Origin: Arachnopeziza araneosa
Taxonomy: Eukaryota > Ascomycota > Leotiomycetes > Helotiales > Arachnopezizaceae
Assembly: GCA_003988855.1 (NCBI GenBank)
Contig: QYAI01000094.1
Location: 61,962-125,961 of the forward strand
DNA: 64,000 nt
Direction of reading: 5' to 3'
Of the stretch, positions 48,094 through 61,057 are shown piece by piece (position 1 is the stretch's first letter; every line of letters starts with the position of its first letter). The notes under the pieces are model-generated. The model saw only the letters and a list, made by a program, of their open reading frames with translations, made no database searches and was not told the origin of the DNA. A program made the position numbers and the translations under genes.

Positions 48094-48485
48094 AACGAAT
48101 GGGATAGACAGGTCACCTGCGTTGAGGAAATCTGAGGGGTATTTGCATCCTAGGCTTTGCGGGAGGCCATTCTGTATTATTTTGCCATGCTTGTTGTACA
48201 ATATGACATGTACGTCGGTCAAAAAGCATCATAATTCTTTTGTCAAGCGCCCTCTGATATGCCCAAACTGACGTAATGAACAAAGCCATCTCTAGTACAC
48301 TGTAGTATTGTTACTGAAATCCTTGGAGGAACCAGCTAACTGGGCATTACTTTTGTACTTACCCTTGCACATCCCCGACGCCCGAAATGCCCTTTATTTG
48401 ATGCTTTACGTTCTTGAAATTGGTCCAATCTCAGTGGAGTAAAGTGATTTTCCTTTCTTTATCCCGGATACTTTCTATCTACTTA
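48094..48485. other. Intergenic between convergent CBP80 and SF3B4
   Basis: 392 bp, the 3' ends of both genes. Nothing else seen. Confidence 0.6.
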
Positions 48486-49648
48486 CTACCTTCTACCATA
48501 TCCAGGAGGAGCTTGTTGATGTGGAGGAAACCCAGGTGGCATGAAACCCTGTGGCATCTGTCCCGGTGATGGTCCCCCAAATCCTGGTGGCATAGTCTGC
48601 TGAAAGCCAGGTGGCGGCGCAAATCCCGGAGGATGAAAATCTTGTGGTCCTCCGTAGCCTGCTTGTGACGGTGGTGGTCTTTGGGGTAGTCCAGAAGGTG
48701 GAGGTGGAAGCGGTGCATTCTGTCTCTGTTGAGAGGATGGCACGGCATTGTACACTATGTTTGGACGGCCGCCGAATCCAGGAGGGAGAGATGGTGGTGG
48801 TCCTGGCATACCTCCCATTTGTGGAGGTCCACCCATACCCACTCCTATTCCCATGCCCATTCCGCCATCGAGCATCGCGGCTGGTCCTGCGGGGACGCTA
48901 CCATTGAGAAGTTGTGCTGGCATTTGATGCACTTCCGGAACTACATTATTCTTCTGGCCTTGAGAGGCAAGAATTCGCTCGGCTTCGTCACCGTGGCGCT
49001 CTCCCTTGCCGTCTTTCTTATAGGCGTATTGGACGGAGATGTCTTTATTCATCAGGTACTGGCCGTTCATATTTGCTATGGCATCATCCGAGGCTTCAAA
49101 GCTAGTGTACGAGACGAAACCGTAGCCTTTGGACAGGCCATTCTCATCTCGGGCGATCTTAGGTTGCGACTGTAGAGTACCAAAGCGGGAGAAGGTATCA
49201 TAGAGGGTCTTTTCGTCTACCATGGGATCGAGGTTACCGATGAATAGCTCGGCACCAACTTCAACCGGTTTTTGCTTGTCTGCTGATGCCTATATTTGTA
49301 GTCAGATTGAGTATATGAAAACTAACAGGAAAGCGCACCTTGTTAACTCGAATTGGCTTGCCATATAATCGAACTTGGTTCATGATTCGCGCTGCATACT
49401 CGGCATCTTCCTCACTGATGAATTCTACGAAACCATACCCCTGATGCGTTTGGGTAACCCGATCTTTTGGAAGATGTACATTGACAATCCGTCCAGCTTG
49501 GAGCATTAGCTCCCATATCAAGCTATCTGTAACTCTCTCATCGATATTGCCTATGTAGACAGTGGCTTCTTTATCTTGCTCCCTGACCATATTAGCCCTA
49601 ATCTTCAAACGAATGATATTACACTTACCAATGCCTAGCTCCAGACAT
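48486..49648 (-). CDS. HSH49: Splicing factor 3b subunit 4 (SF3B4/Hsh49)
   Basis: RNA-binding subunit of the U2 snRNP SF3b complex, contacting pre-mRNA near the branch site. Three exons (49629..49648, 49339..49582, 48486..49289) give 355 aa. The N-terminus MSGARHWEQDKEATVYIGN needs the 20-nt first exon; an in-frame ATG in the first intron would wrongly add MVR. RRM1 has TVYIGNID and GYGFVEF; RRM2 has ELFIGNLD and GYGFVSY. The C-terminal 160 residues are a Pro/Gly/Met-rich tail, as in SF3B4. It diverges from TOM7 with 259 bp between start codons. Confidence 0.94.
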
Positions 49649-49907
49649 ATTGGCGGATTTATGCAGATTAAACGTGGTTGGAGAGCCCAAGTCGTTGTCG
49701 CGAGGCGCGTCAAAGCTCTCTAGAAAAAAAGTTGCGCTTGCCTTGCGGAGCCTTCCGAACTGAGCATCCAACCTTTGACAGAAGGACAACGACACAAGAC
49801 AAATTCACAACGCAGAACTGGAATCAATCTGTAAGTCTGTTATCACATTATAGGTTCTTTGGAACACCTCTGATACTGAACAGCCTTGTGTCCTCCAACC
49901 CATCAAA
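49649..49907. promoter_or_regulatory. Compact divergent promoter, SF3B4 and TOM7
   Basis: 259 bp between the two start codons. Includes a CT-rich tract and a possible leader for TOM7. No specific factor site recognised. Confidence 0.5.
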
Positions 49908-50270
49908 ATGCAACTTTCAGAAGAGAGCAAGGTACAATCAACCAGTCTGCTCCTGAACGTAACTAAAAATACGGAATAGGAGCGCATTGGCAAGGTCATT
50001 GATATATCCCGCGTTGCCATTCACTAGTAAGTACATCTTGCCTGCAGAGGAGATTCTCTAGCTAATGTAGTCTCAGTGGCTATCTTCCCCTGATTTTGTA
50101 TCTTGGTACGATGCAATCCGAGGATCTGAGAAAGCAGATAGAACTGACAGTCTCAGGCTATACCCGCAGCGAACCTCGTCCTTCTTTTATCAGGTATTAA
50201 CATATTATAGGATGTTTATGTTTGAAAATTATCTAACTTGTGATGCAGACTCTTTTCTCCTCTCGCATAA
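49908..50270 (+). CDS. TOM7: Mitochondrial import receptor subunit Tom7 (micro-exon gene)
   Basis: Small tail-anchored TOM-complex subunit that regulates TOM assembly and disassembly. Five exons (49908..49931, 49980..50026, 50077..50105, 50157..50193, 50249..50270) give 52 aa; exons are 22-47 nt and introns 48-55 nt. The spliced product opens MQLSEESKERIGKVIDISR, continues VAIHYGYLPLILYLGY, and ends TRSEPRPSFIRLFSPLA. This is the Tom7 pattern: a short acidic/basic head, one membrane helix, the Pro-rich TRSEPRPS motif and a short tail. Every phase closes and all four introns are GT-AG. No single frame exceeds about 20 codons, so the gene is easy to miss. Confidence 0.9.
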
Positions 50271-50653
50271 GCTCCATCAAGATACATTAAAGTCATGAAT
50301 ATTTTATAAGAAGCATACTACTGAAGATAAGGAGGAGATGTTTGTGTAAGGAGGTCATGGAGAGTGGAATTTGTATCAATAAGCAGGCGTTTGTAGGACG
50401 AGACGGCCCTTCAAGAGTCTAAGGATGACTTGATATCACTGGCACGACTGTATATTAGGAGGAGCTCAACGCCATCACCACTTCAGGGTTTTTCGAAATT
50501 AAAGTTAAATTCCTCCATGTTCTGTATCCTTATAGAGATCGTTGTGAATAAAGAGTGAAGATTATTTCTGAGCCTCGGCAAAATATTTGAGCTTCAACCT
50601 CGTCACTCCCATCTGCCTTCCTTTAACAACATGATCAAACCAACTCCTCCCAT
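50271..50653. other. Intergenic between TOM7 and FLX1
   Basis: 383 bp carrying the TOM7 3' UTR and FLX1 promoter. Nothing further recognised. Confidence 0.6.
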
Positions 50654-51682
50654 ATGACTGAAAACCATGCGCGCCTCTCCCCCGCGCTGGTTGAGACCAT
50701 TGCCGGCTTTTCGGCAGGCACAATCTCTACACTCGCCGTGCATCCCTTGGATGTGATCAAGACTCGTCTTCAAAGTACCCAAATCATTTCGCACCTAATT
50801 GAGCTCTGCTAATCTCTCCCAGTCCAACGCAGCATCTCTCCAACGCCAGGCAATGCCATTAGCATATTCAAATCACTGGTCGCCAACCAAAAACCCATCC
50901 AGAGCTTATATCGCGGCCTGACTCCGAATCTCGTTGGGAATGCAAGTAGTTGGGCTATATTCTTCTACTTCAAATCTATCATTGAGGAGCAGATCGTTCT
51001 CTTTCACAACCGACCTACCAAACTATACACCTCGTTCCAGAATGATGAACCTCGTAGAGAAGGACGCAGTTCTCTCACACCTTTTGACTACTTCCTCGCA
51101 TCCGGAATTTCAGGAACTATGATCACTCTCTCTACGAATCCGATTTGGGTTCTCAAGACGCGGATGCTGATCTCGAATAAAGGGTCTGAGGGTGCTTATG
51201 AGAGCATGTGGCATGGTGCAAAGGAGGTTTTGAAGACAGAGGGTATGAAAGGCTTCTACCGTGGTGCTGGTGTCAGTCTTTTAGGGAATAGTCATGGTGC
51301 AGTTCAGTTCGCTGTGTACGAACCTTTGAAAAACATCTGGAGGAACTACACGGCGAAATATCGGCTGATCAATCTTGAGAATGGGGCGAGGGAAGAGAAG
51401 GTGGGGAACACGGCGACATTGGTGATTAGTGGCTCGGCAAAAGTCTTTGCTGGTACAGTCACGTATCCGCTGCAGGTTATAAGAAGTAGGCTGCAGGCTT
51501 ATCACGCGGAGGAACAGTATGGGAAGGGGATCACTGGTGTTGCTAAGAAGGTGTGGAGAGAAGAAGGTTGGAGAGGCTTCTATAAAGGCCTGGGGACCAA
51601 TGTCATAAGAGTCTTGCCGGCCACATGGGTTACCTTCTTGGTGTATGAGAATGTAAGATATTATCTCCCGCTATGGGCTTAA
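50654..51682 (+). CDS. FLX1: Mitochondrial carrier, FAD/folate type (Flx1/SLC25A32-like)
   Basis: Inner-membrane six-helix carrier. Two exons (50654..50774, 50823..51682) give 326 aa. Three carrier repeats carry the signature P-x-[DE]-x-x-[KR] or variants: HPLDVIKTRLQ, NPIWVLKTRM and YPLQVIRSRLQ. Trp in the second repeat (NPIWVLKTR), together with GLTPNLVGNASSWAIFFYFK and SHGAVQFAVYEPLK, is characteristic of the FAD/folate/pyrimidine-nucleotide subgroup; the C-terminal GFYKGLGTNVIRVLPATWVTFLVYENVRYYL also fits. The likely substrate is FAD, by analogy with yeast Flx1; folate (SLC25A32) is the alternative. It is 0.4 kb downstream of TOM7, a second mitochondrial gene. Confidence 0.85.
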
Positions 51683-52396
51683 TGTATATCTAGAGCAAAT
51701 TACAACTAAGCTGCCCCATATTGTGTATCATTCTGTTTGTTTAATCAACGAGTTGATCTTATGCTTGCTGAACTTATGTAGTCTATGTAGAGTTTGATTC
51801 TTGAATATCATAAGTTGAATACCTACTGACAATTTGGGTTTTTTGGTTTAGTGTTTACCACGTTATCATTTACCTTCTGACTACTGACGCCTTTGAATCT
51901 TCCACATCTCTTGCCCAGATGGATTACTGGGACCGAAATTATTTCAAAGCGTGAGTTAAGATAATAGCCAATGCTCCCATGAAGCCATAGACTTGCCCTT
52001 CTATTTACTCTTCTCCCTGTCTTTCTGAAACTTGGGAAGTGAAAACTGGTCATCTTGTTAAGCGTCTTTCTCAATAATCACATCATCGGAAAAATTGCGA
52101 GTAGCATCTCTAAGAGATCCTTCTGTTGTGACTAGGATTCGACTTGTTCTGCTTCATCTTGCTATGATGAAATAGCTTTCCTTTTGTTCTTCTTATTATC
52201 TTTTTTAAAAAAAAATCATGTTGACAACTCATTGGTTAGTTCACTGTTAAAGGGAGACTAATTCTCAGCAGGATCTTGACCGCCCTTGGGAATTGGCTCT
52301 TCAGCTTGCAAACACAATAATATATTCACTCATGGTAGCTACATTATAGAATTAGATAAGCGGTTTGCTTCCATCGACAACGCGCCACACCGGCAA

Positions 52397-52632
52397 AATC
52401 GTCAAGGAGGGGAATTGAAAAGTCACACTCTGGGGTTAGCCGCATTGGTTAAACAAAAATCGTCAAGGAGGGGTATAGAAAAGTAACCTCTAGGGTTAGC
52501 CGCATCAGTGAATCAGTCCAACAACTATCAGCAAGGAGGGGCATAGAAAAGTAACATACAGAGTTAGCCGAAATACCAGCCAAAATTATCAAGGAGGGGA
52601 ATAGAAAAGTAACTCAACAGGAGTTAGCTGAT
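52397..52632 (+). repeat. Four-copy degenerate tandem repeat, ~60-nt unit
   Basis: Four copies share CAAGGAGGGGnATaGAAAAGTnAC, an 8-12-nt variable part, then (G)GTTAGCCGcAT. The CAAGG cores start at 52403, 52464, 52532 and 52590, spacings of 61, 68 and 58 nt. Spacing is not a multiple of three and stops interrupt it, so it is not a repeated peptide. The outer part of each unit varies while the two boxes are kept. Function unknown. Confidence 0.75.
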
Positions 52633-53954
52633 GCAGAAACGAGCCCTTAGCAACTGGGGCCAGTTATAGATACACGACTTCTTTTTTTGGTATTTTTCCA
52701 AATATATTATTAGCCATTTATGTAGCTACTGATCCAACACCACTGATTATCAGTGACACATCGTTGGCTCATCTTTTGACTAGCCAATATAAAAAGAAGC
52801 ACTTATGACTAGCAAGAACAAATACTGTCTTTCCCTCAACTCATTTAAGGACCCCCTCAAACATTATATGCCGTAAGAGCTTCTAATAGAATCGAAGTCG
52901 CTTCAGCAAAGGTCAAGTTCTTTACTTTAGAAACTAAGAAAGCTTCTAAGCTCAAGGAATATTCGGAGACCGGACCAGTGCTAAGACTATCTGCTTTACT
53001 AAAAGCAGTATAAGCCAAAAAAGGGAAAGACATGCTACAGGTAGATAGCAATGCCGCCTTCATATCAGTCGTCACGCTTGATTCTCACTCACGGTTGAAC
53101 AGGGTTGGATTCGTGGCGGTACACGCAGGGGAAGTGAAGCCCTCTCACATGGAAGCCGGCTTTGAGAGAAAGGCAAAGAACATGAGAGCGGTTATCAAAT
53201 TTGACCCAGCAGCACCACAGCGGAAAAGTAGAGGTGACTTTTCAGCACTGCACTGCTTTCTTAACTTGTACTCATCTCCAACTCTTGTGGGCAGTTGCAA
53301 GCAAGTTGCTGATGGGCTAAATGCGATGAGAAGATTAACTCTCTATTAGATTCCAAAAAGAGGATTCATGACCTCCCTATGTCCTAAGACGCGCTTAGCC
53401 TTTTAGATACGTAGCCCTCTACCTCTTCTACTTCTTTCTTCTTATCTACCCGCTCTTTGCGGTCTTACCCACTCTCCCGAAGTAGACATAACAGATCAAG
53501 AGAAGTTGCGTAATTCTACTCCAAGTTCTTCTGTAAGTGATTACTGAACCTTCTGAAAGAAAACCTCGATTCGCTGCAACATATCCACTCCCAATAGCAG
53601 ATATGCTAGATCTAGTGACGATCGATGCTGACTGCACGAGCATGGGCTAGGAGAGGCGAAGAATATTGCAGGCGAGAGAAGCAGACAACTAGAGCGGATG
53701 ACGGATTGGACTGTGGGTCTACGTTAGAAGAGAATCGTCTGTGCTACGTGCTGCAGTAACGTAAAATGTGTGTTTGAGGATGCGGCTCACTGCAAAAGTT
53801 CTCTTGAGCAGGCATGACCACCTGGCGACATCTCTTCACTCTCTTCAATCATCATCTCTGTTTCACAGCAGCTCGATCAACCCTCGTCCTCTTCTCTGCC
53901 TGTGTGTGCCATGTGAATAACAGTGCCAGAAATTCAGATGATTAGACGACGATT

Positions 53955-54299
53955 ATGAGTCAAGTGCAACAAGTAGCTCGCGGTGGGTGCTTTTTGTCGT
54001 GTACCCACGAAGATGAAAATTCCATTGACAGAGGAGTATACCAATCTCAACGACATATCCAATCCTCCTGTGTACTACCATTTAAATCCCATAAAGAGAT
54101 TGCCTCGCCTCACACCCTCAATCCACAAGATAGAAATCAGGATAAAATTATTTACTCATCTTCCCTCTCGTCAAGATACCAGTCTCGTATCCCAACATCT
54201 AATCACAACACACCACCCAGAACAGAGCGACGTACGGATCTGGGCAAGCACTTGATTCTCCAAGGTACGATACCGAAGCTCGAACGCCGCATACAATAA
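53955..54299 (+). CDS. Doubtful small ORF
   Basis: A 114-codon ATG-started frame is preceded by a strongly pyrimidine-rich tract (53815-53900) like the leaders of expressed genes. The product is Ser/His/Gln/Arg-rich with no known domain or membrane segment. It may be a transcribed noncoding locus instead. Confidence 0.2.
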   Translation: MSQVQQVARGGCFLSCTHEDENSIDRGVYQSQRHIQSSCVLPFKSHKEIASPHTLNPQDRNQDKIIYSSSLSSRYQSRIPTSNHNTPPRTERRTDLGKHLILQGTIPKLERRIQ

Positions 54300-57200
54300 A
54301 ACGCGAGTGAATACCAGCAGGGCGAACACACAACTCTCGAGCACCACACCCCCGTAATTCTGTCAAGGAGACAAGTAGAAACCCATCCCGAGTTCGATCT
54401 CGCACCGATCTGATTCGAGAAGTACGAGTCTGTTTTCCGAGACCATGTTGATATTCTACAGAACATATCGTTGATAACTACCCAGGAGAAATTCTAAGAG
54501 CGATCTAAGGACGGTACACTGAAGGAAGCTCGCCACCAAGGTAAGTATAGAAATCAGGTACCATTTTCAAACTTGAAAGCTTTCAATATATCTACTGGAG
54601 ATGGTCACGGAAGATAACATGCTGATCTAATTTACCTTTGATAAATAACACTCGCATGGTGAAATACCTCAATATCCAAGCATTTATCTGCTCCTTTCAA
54701 ACCCAAGTATTCATATAGCTTTATGCCATTTGTCTCTATTGCGTGAACGAGTATGAACGAGTATGCAACACAAATTTGAGACAGCGAAGTTTTGATTCTA
54801 CTGTGGAAACCCTCCTCCAAGTGTTAAGATCGTCAAACCATAAACTTACTTTTGAGAAAGTGTTTGGCGACGAAAAATTCGCGTGGATCGAGATGCATAA
54901 AATACGACGCAGATCTAGCAGAATCTAACTTGACAGAAGCTGAAATGCATCGAGGAAGAGAAACTTTGGTCAAACTGGGCAACCTTGCTCTGTCCAACAA
55001 CCAATGGATGAACCTCCTCCGAAACCTCGTTGTTGATAGGGCATGTACAACGCTTTGCCTTTCATGGAGAGTGCCATAGTATTTGGTACCGCAACTAAGC
55101 TATCTAGCCTGAGCATGGTGTAGACGAGTAATAGACGTCCCAAGGTAGACAGAAACCAATCAGTGAACTGCCGCTGGCTCAACAAGGTTTGAGCAAGGGA
55201 ACAACTCCTACCGGGAGGATTTCAGTCTTGATCCTTAGGTCCCCAGAACTATTGACCGTCGATACCAGCCACCCCAAACGTCAAGATATGTCGAGGGCAA
55301 AAGAAAAACGTTGCGCTGGTGAGGTTAAGATGAGCTGGGGATCTCATTGCAGCAGCTGATTTGATGAGAACTTATTTGGCTCCCCCAGGGTACCCGATAG
55401 ACGTTAGAAGATCCTGTAGCGATACATGTAAGGCCTCAATTTCGCACGATGCGCTTTGATATCGCCAGAGAAAATTCATTCTTGTGGCATGTCCGTGGTA
55501 TACGAAGTTGAAGTGGAGAGCGGCTGTGTCACCTGGACATTCCTCTTCCATGCTGCGATGATATCCATGGAAAGTCTATATATTAGGCGAGTCGTGATGT
55601 GACGTCGCCTCAACGTTCGATCTTTAGTGGCAGAGTGTGATGTCGTTGTAATGTCAAAGCGCTGTGCACGCAAGAAGCTCTGATGTAGCAGTTCGCATAC
55701 CAATGTACAGTACCTCTCATGCAACTGCCACATGAAACTACTTGGAAAGCATATAAGCTAGTGAGTCCTGGTGAAGATCAAGGACTCTTGTTATATTGCA
55801 GCTCAGACCACGCGTTCATTGAAAGGTATTAACTTGGTCTCCAACGCTCGGCATGGGTAACCGAGGATGCATGATCCTTGACTCGTTTCATCTGCAAAGT
55901 AACATTGATATGTAGCATCAGAGTATTAAACTAATACTTAAGATTTACATGCAGGAGAACAGGTGTTCGAAACTTCAATCATGAAGGCCTCAGATATCTT
56001 TCTATTTCCCGGTTTCGCTAACTTACGAGGTTGTTGATTAGAAATGCTGACACGATACTGCTCCTCGCTCTTAGATCTCGGTTATCTGGCCCAAATCTTG
56101 GGGTGCAATCCTCACACCGAATTCGCTACCAAGATATCAGGAAAAATCACGCCACCAAGGAAAATAGCAGCCTGAACGATGAAACAGGATCGAGATTGGC
56201 CCAAAATTCAGTACGTGAAAAGAAAGCAAGACCTTATACGATGAAACATAACTAAAATACCCTTGGCATCAGCTCATCCTAATAAAATTTATGTGTTTCG
56301 AGTTCAGATAGACTTCCTGGACTATAGTCGCAGAGAATAAACATGGAAAACTCGTGGTTGAATTTGATTATAACTCGCAGACCAGCGGCAAGGGGAAGAA
56401 GACAATCTAATCCAGCAATTACATGATCAATCTGTCTGCTGATGATGCATAAACGATTTCAACGCAAGATATATCCCTTAGCGGGATTTTCAGAGCCGAA
56501 TTAAGTCTGTACTACTCCGAAAGAGTCATCTTGATTTGCTTAATGAATGCTCTTTCGCAAAGTAGAATTAATTGAGAGACCCCATTCGATCTTACTATAA
56601 GTGAAAGCATTGGGGTGCTGACACTGCGGGAACTGAGGACAAAGCCCCCACGCAGTACGTTACGATTGGACACGGATAAGAGATCAGGACGTTCTCTACC
56701 TAGGTTATGAGAGTCTTAGGGTAGAGAAATCGCGTTGCCAGCACCAAGTGACCAAGTAAGTGTGGACTGAAACTTTCAAGTCAGTGAGCATTTAAGGGAG
56801 CAGTCATATCAGAAAGAAGATGGAGGCTTCAACTTCAAATGAATATCGCAAGTCGGTGCAAACTACAACCGAAAGGTTTCACTGCATATCATTTGTGTCA
56901 CTGGCCCTCAACCTCTTCCTAGATGAATATGAAGCCAAGCTGAAAACAGACTAACAATGTTCGTTACAGGCATGCTTGATCATCCAGTCAAGTGTAGAAT
57001 GCTTAAATGAAAACTCAGGAACGTCAAGAGTTGGATGCTCCTCACAATGTTGCGTGCCTGAGAAAGATGGAGAGTCGACAATTTAAGGCCAGCTGCATTC
57101 TCGGAAGCTGACTATCTGCGCAGAAATCCAAGTGGCGAACGATTTCAATCTGGGAAGCGGCGACTTGATCTCCCAAGGGTTTGCGAGGATATCCAAGCAC

Positions 57201-59818
57201 TTGAACTCATTTTCGCATCTCCACCATTGATCAGAATAGAAGAAGAAAATACACATGATGTGCAATGATTTCACCACTCGCTTTTGTCAGAAGCTGAGAC
57301 TGAACAGTCTACAGCCGATGGAACGCGAGCAGATTAGAACGGTCCTTCTTAATTATATTTCCCCGGGCGTTATTGAGGGCTGAGAAACGGGTTGTTCTCG
57401 AAAATGTAGGTTTGGCTTCATCTGCATCGTCTAGGAAAGTGGAGTGAGGTTTCTTTGAGTATATGTTGCGAACTTGCATATTCATCAGCTGAACGGGAAG
57501 AGCGAGATCCCATGCTTGCCTGATATCATCGGTTTTACAATGTCCTTGCAGCCAGGGCTTGTTCAAGTCGGTTCCACCGGATATTTACAGTATCAATTTC
57601 TCAGTTATAGGTTTTTGGACCTTAATTCCTTGCTATGGATAAGAACTGGGCGCTTGAACTCTGAGCTTCTGAGACACCCTGGTTGGAAAGTTGTGGACCG
57701 CAGCTGATAGACTCAAGGATCCAAGAATAGGAAAAGCTTGCGAGAATGAGATCGCGGGAGGAAACCGGGTGCAAAACAAACATCTTGTTGATTCTCTACA
57801 TTGCCGCAGAACCCGAGAGATACGGATCTGAGTAATGAACGACGACGCCATTGAAGAAGATGAGCGGTGTGAGCCATTCGTTGTGAGGGAGGAACTTTCC
57901 TCAACACGACGGTTCATCCGAATCTCTGTTGTACGAGCGTGTTGTCTCACCAGGACTGATAAGCTGTTGAAGCTCGAGTGTTTCGCAACATACTTCGCCG
58001 TAAACAGGCAAGCTTCGCTTGGCCGATACGTCAGTTATATTGCTAAAGTAGGTGATATGGACGAGGCAGGAAACGTATGCGCTGCTCGAGTTGCAAACAA
58101 CCCTTGCACGCGAGACGGGGTTTTCGCGGCGAGTGAAGCAGATGATAAGTCAAGGCGAAGCCGTCGAGGGGCGCAGACGAGGGTTGGCAGCTTATGCTGC
58201 CTCAAAATTCTCCGCGCTATGAACGTGACGGGAAAAAATATTTTTGTCCAGGGCAGTAACAAGGAGAAGGTCAAGAACTGCAGAGAGGGTGGTTGAAACC
58301 AAGCCACGGTGTGAATACTGCTGCTTCACGTCGTAGCTTGTTCGAGGGTTTCTCCGAGTGGTTGTGCAGAAGACAGGCACACTTTCTCCCCATGAACAAC
58401 ATCCAAACACACAAAGCTGCAGAAGCTAGGTTCGCCTTGTTGTTTGATGACTGAATTGATCTCCGAGGCCCCTTGTACAGAATCTGAGATATGATCAAAG
58501 TGAAGCAGATGCTGCACACCCCTTGATGAATGCAAATCCAAGATCACAAGGGCTTGAGGAGATGGAGTTTAGCAGGAGCGTCGCCGAACGACGAGCTTGG
58601 ATTCGCTGTGTGGCAGTTCTTTAGATCTGTGACCGGGGGTGCTGGAGGCTGATCGACGACTCCGGTGTTTGCACTAGGGTCAGCCTGGCCCTAGCATGAC
58701 GGGAGGCGGTAGTCATGCTTGACGGACGTGAAGTCCATTCTTTTCATGGTTGAGTTGTGGTTCCTTTTGCAAATATAGGACCAAGCAGCGCCCCCGGCGG
58801 GAAGCTTAAATTAGTCCTGGGAAAACCGAGCCCGCCAGTCTGTGCGATATCTGAAGACTCAGGGTAGATTCTCGACTCGGCCGACTCTGCGAGCTAGTTG
58901 CACGAGTGTGAGATATGTAGCATCGCCGGCATTGTGTGGCAGCTTGGTTTACGTTGAACGCGAGTTAGATTCGCGTACGGAGTAGGGATCCAAAACAGCC
59001 TTGCAGATGCATTGTGCTGAACTTGATCGATCCCAGGGACCGCCTGGGGTGTACGGGAATCGGTCCTGTCGGTAGGGTTGATGTTGGGCGCGAGATGAGC
59101 CTGTAGGAAAGGTTCTGAATGGCATGGCTTGCTAGAATCGACGACTTGAAGCATTCAATTCCGTTACCAGCGCCAACCCAGCCGAGGGAGTCCCATTCTC
59201 GATGCTCAACCTCTTGACGGAAGCCAAGGAAGGGCACAGTGAAGGAAGGATGCCCACGACCCGTCTTCCGCGGAGCTCTCAAGAAGCAAGAATTTAGGAT
59301 CTAAAGATGTGCATGTGCTCTGCCTTGCTTTCTCCGTGACCCATGAAGGATTGAACCTGGTGATAAGGGAAGAGGCGGAGGTTCTCGCTCTGGAGCATAG
59401 ATGACTCGACACCGGCAGAGTGAGAGTTACAGGAGTGAGGCTAACGGCAGGCGATCATGCCCATCTTCTCGCCGTCGTCGTTCTCGTCGTCACCATGTCT
59501 CTTCTCCCCTCATTATCTCTATTTTGGGGTCTGGCACGTGGGTCATCCTTCGGAGATTGTCCAGAGCAGCGGTGAATCGATTGGATGCGAGGTCGAGGAA
59601 AAGGATGATGACCGCACGGCAGACGGGATTTAGCCAAGGGAAAGCGAGAAAGCGAGTCGAATTGGGAAAGGCAAAGCTGTCTGATCTTCGCCACGGGAGA
59701 GCCGCGCGGAAGTCCCGCCGACCGTGAGCAGCAGCAGCAGCATGAGCGGGAGTCTTGGATATCTCTCGGCCATCATGGTGGTTGGTGACGGAGGATTTGC
59801 TAGGATGGGATATGTGCC

Positions 59819-59853
59819 GTGTGTGTGTGTGTGTGGATGTGTGTGTGTGTGTG
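59819..59853. repeat. (GT)n microsatellite
   Basis: Two GT runs interrupted once by GGA. Confidence 0.9.
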
Positions 59854-60168
59854 CGCAGAGTGCAACGGAAGAACCGGGGCTGCTGCATTGGGCAGGTCAC
59901 ATGACCGACCATGATCCCGACTGGTGAGGTGGTTTCATGCACCATGGTGTCTGTACCTGCGTGGAGAGGGTGACAGTGACAGGAGCACGACGGAGGGACG
60001 GTGACACTGGAATTATTATCCCGGGTACACGGCGCCTGGATCATTCTTGCTCGAGAAGGTCCTAGCGGTACGAGGACCGTACCGGTGCCTGGCGCATAGC
60101 GGTACTGTACTGGGCTGTACAGTGATAGCATCGCTGGATAAAAAGCAGGAGAGAGTCCCGTCGGTGAT

Positions 60169-60170
<2 letters not shown>

Positions 60171-60196
<26 letters not shown>
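60171..60196. repeat. (TGG)n microsatellite
   Basis: About nine TGG units; gives poly-Val/Gly/Trp artefact frames. Confidence 0.9.
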
Positions 60197-60200
<4 letters not shown>

Positions 60201-60329
60201 CTCCACTCCCAGTTCTGGTACGCTACGGTATGTAGGTGCATGTATCCTGCTCACTCTCTACGACGCTATAGTATCTCCACTCCAGCACTTATCTACCCGA
60301 CCAACTTTGGTTCTTGGAAATCAAGTCCG

Positions 60330-60351
60330 TCTCTCTCTCTCTCTCTCTCTC
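60330..60351. repeat. (TC)n microsatellite
   Basis: About eleven TC dinucleotides on the plus strand. Confidence 0.9.
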
Positions 60352-61057
60352 CTTTGGAGGAGGGAGAGGGAGCCAGCCAGCCAGCCCGCGCACCCAGCTG
60401 CCTCCTTTGCACCCGCTCGCCTGTTTCCGCGGTCCGCGCAGTTCAAGACGGTAAAAGTGATAAATCATAATATTGAATGTTTTAATGAATGGCCCCAAAT
60501 TCTCCGTCTAGGACAATTGTTTTTAAAATTACAGAGTTCGGATCTTCCAGCGCCCCCAGGACGCCTTAACCTTCTTTTCGTCCGGCCTGGTCCTGCTGCT
60601 GATTCTCCTCCTCGTGCCTAGACCGTAACGTGGACCCCGAATGTGCACGCCCATGCGACGATGTGCTTCAGCTGGAGAAGAATGACGCCATTCCTCATCA
60701 TCTGGCCTGCTGCTCATGAATCAAGCATTCAGGAGGAGGCGACGGCATCACTCGCGGGGTCCGGTCTGTTGTTGCGGAGAGGTTTGGTCGTTTGTTTCGC
60801 AGGGCGGGCACTCTCCGGACCCAGCGTGTTTATATTGATAGTTGTTGTTCATGCTGTTGTTATCGCTGCCCTGCCCTACCCTGCCCTACCCTGCCCCTCC
60901 CCTCTCTCTCCTCTCCCAGGGCCCCGGGATTTATGAGGCAGGGGCCCCTCCTGGCTGGTTGCATTGCTTGGGTGGATGGGACGGCGCTCATTTGTCGAGC
61001 GCGGCGCCCCACGGAGACGCAGCCGACAGATCACCTACCAAGTGCTGTCGCAGATCC

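Larger units (their letters stand above)
51683..58600. other. Gene-poor interval
   Basis: About 7 kb without a recognisable conserved gene. It holds a four-copy degenerate repeat (52397-52632), one ATG ORF behind a leader-like CT-rich tract (53955), and many short frames with no family signal. I saw no LTRs, terminal inverted repeats, or transposase or reverse-transcriptase motifs. Confidence 0.45.

Noticed and set aside
52286..52486. 66-codon frame crossing two copies of the repeat
   Set aside because: Repeat period is not a multiple of three, so the copies do not encode a repeated peptide; a RiPP-like precursor is not supported.
59490..60254. 254-codon minus frame
   Set aside because: Contains Pro, Ser and Thr-His runs from (GT)n and (TGG)n repeats and no domain; GC-rich DNA gives long chance frames.
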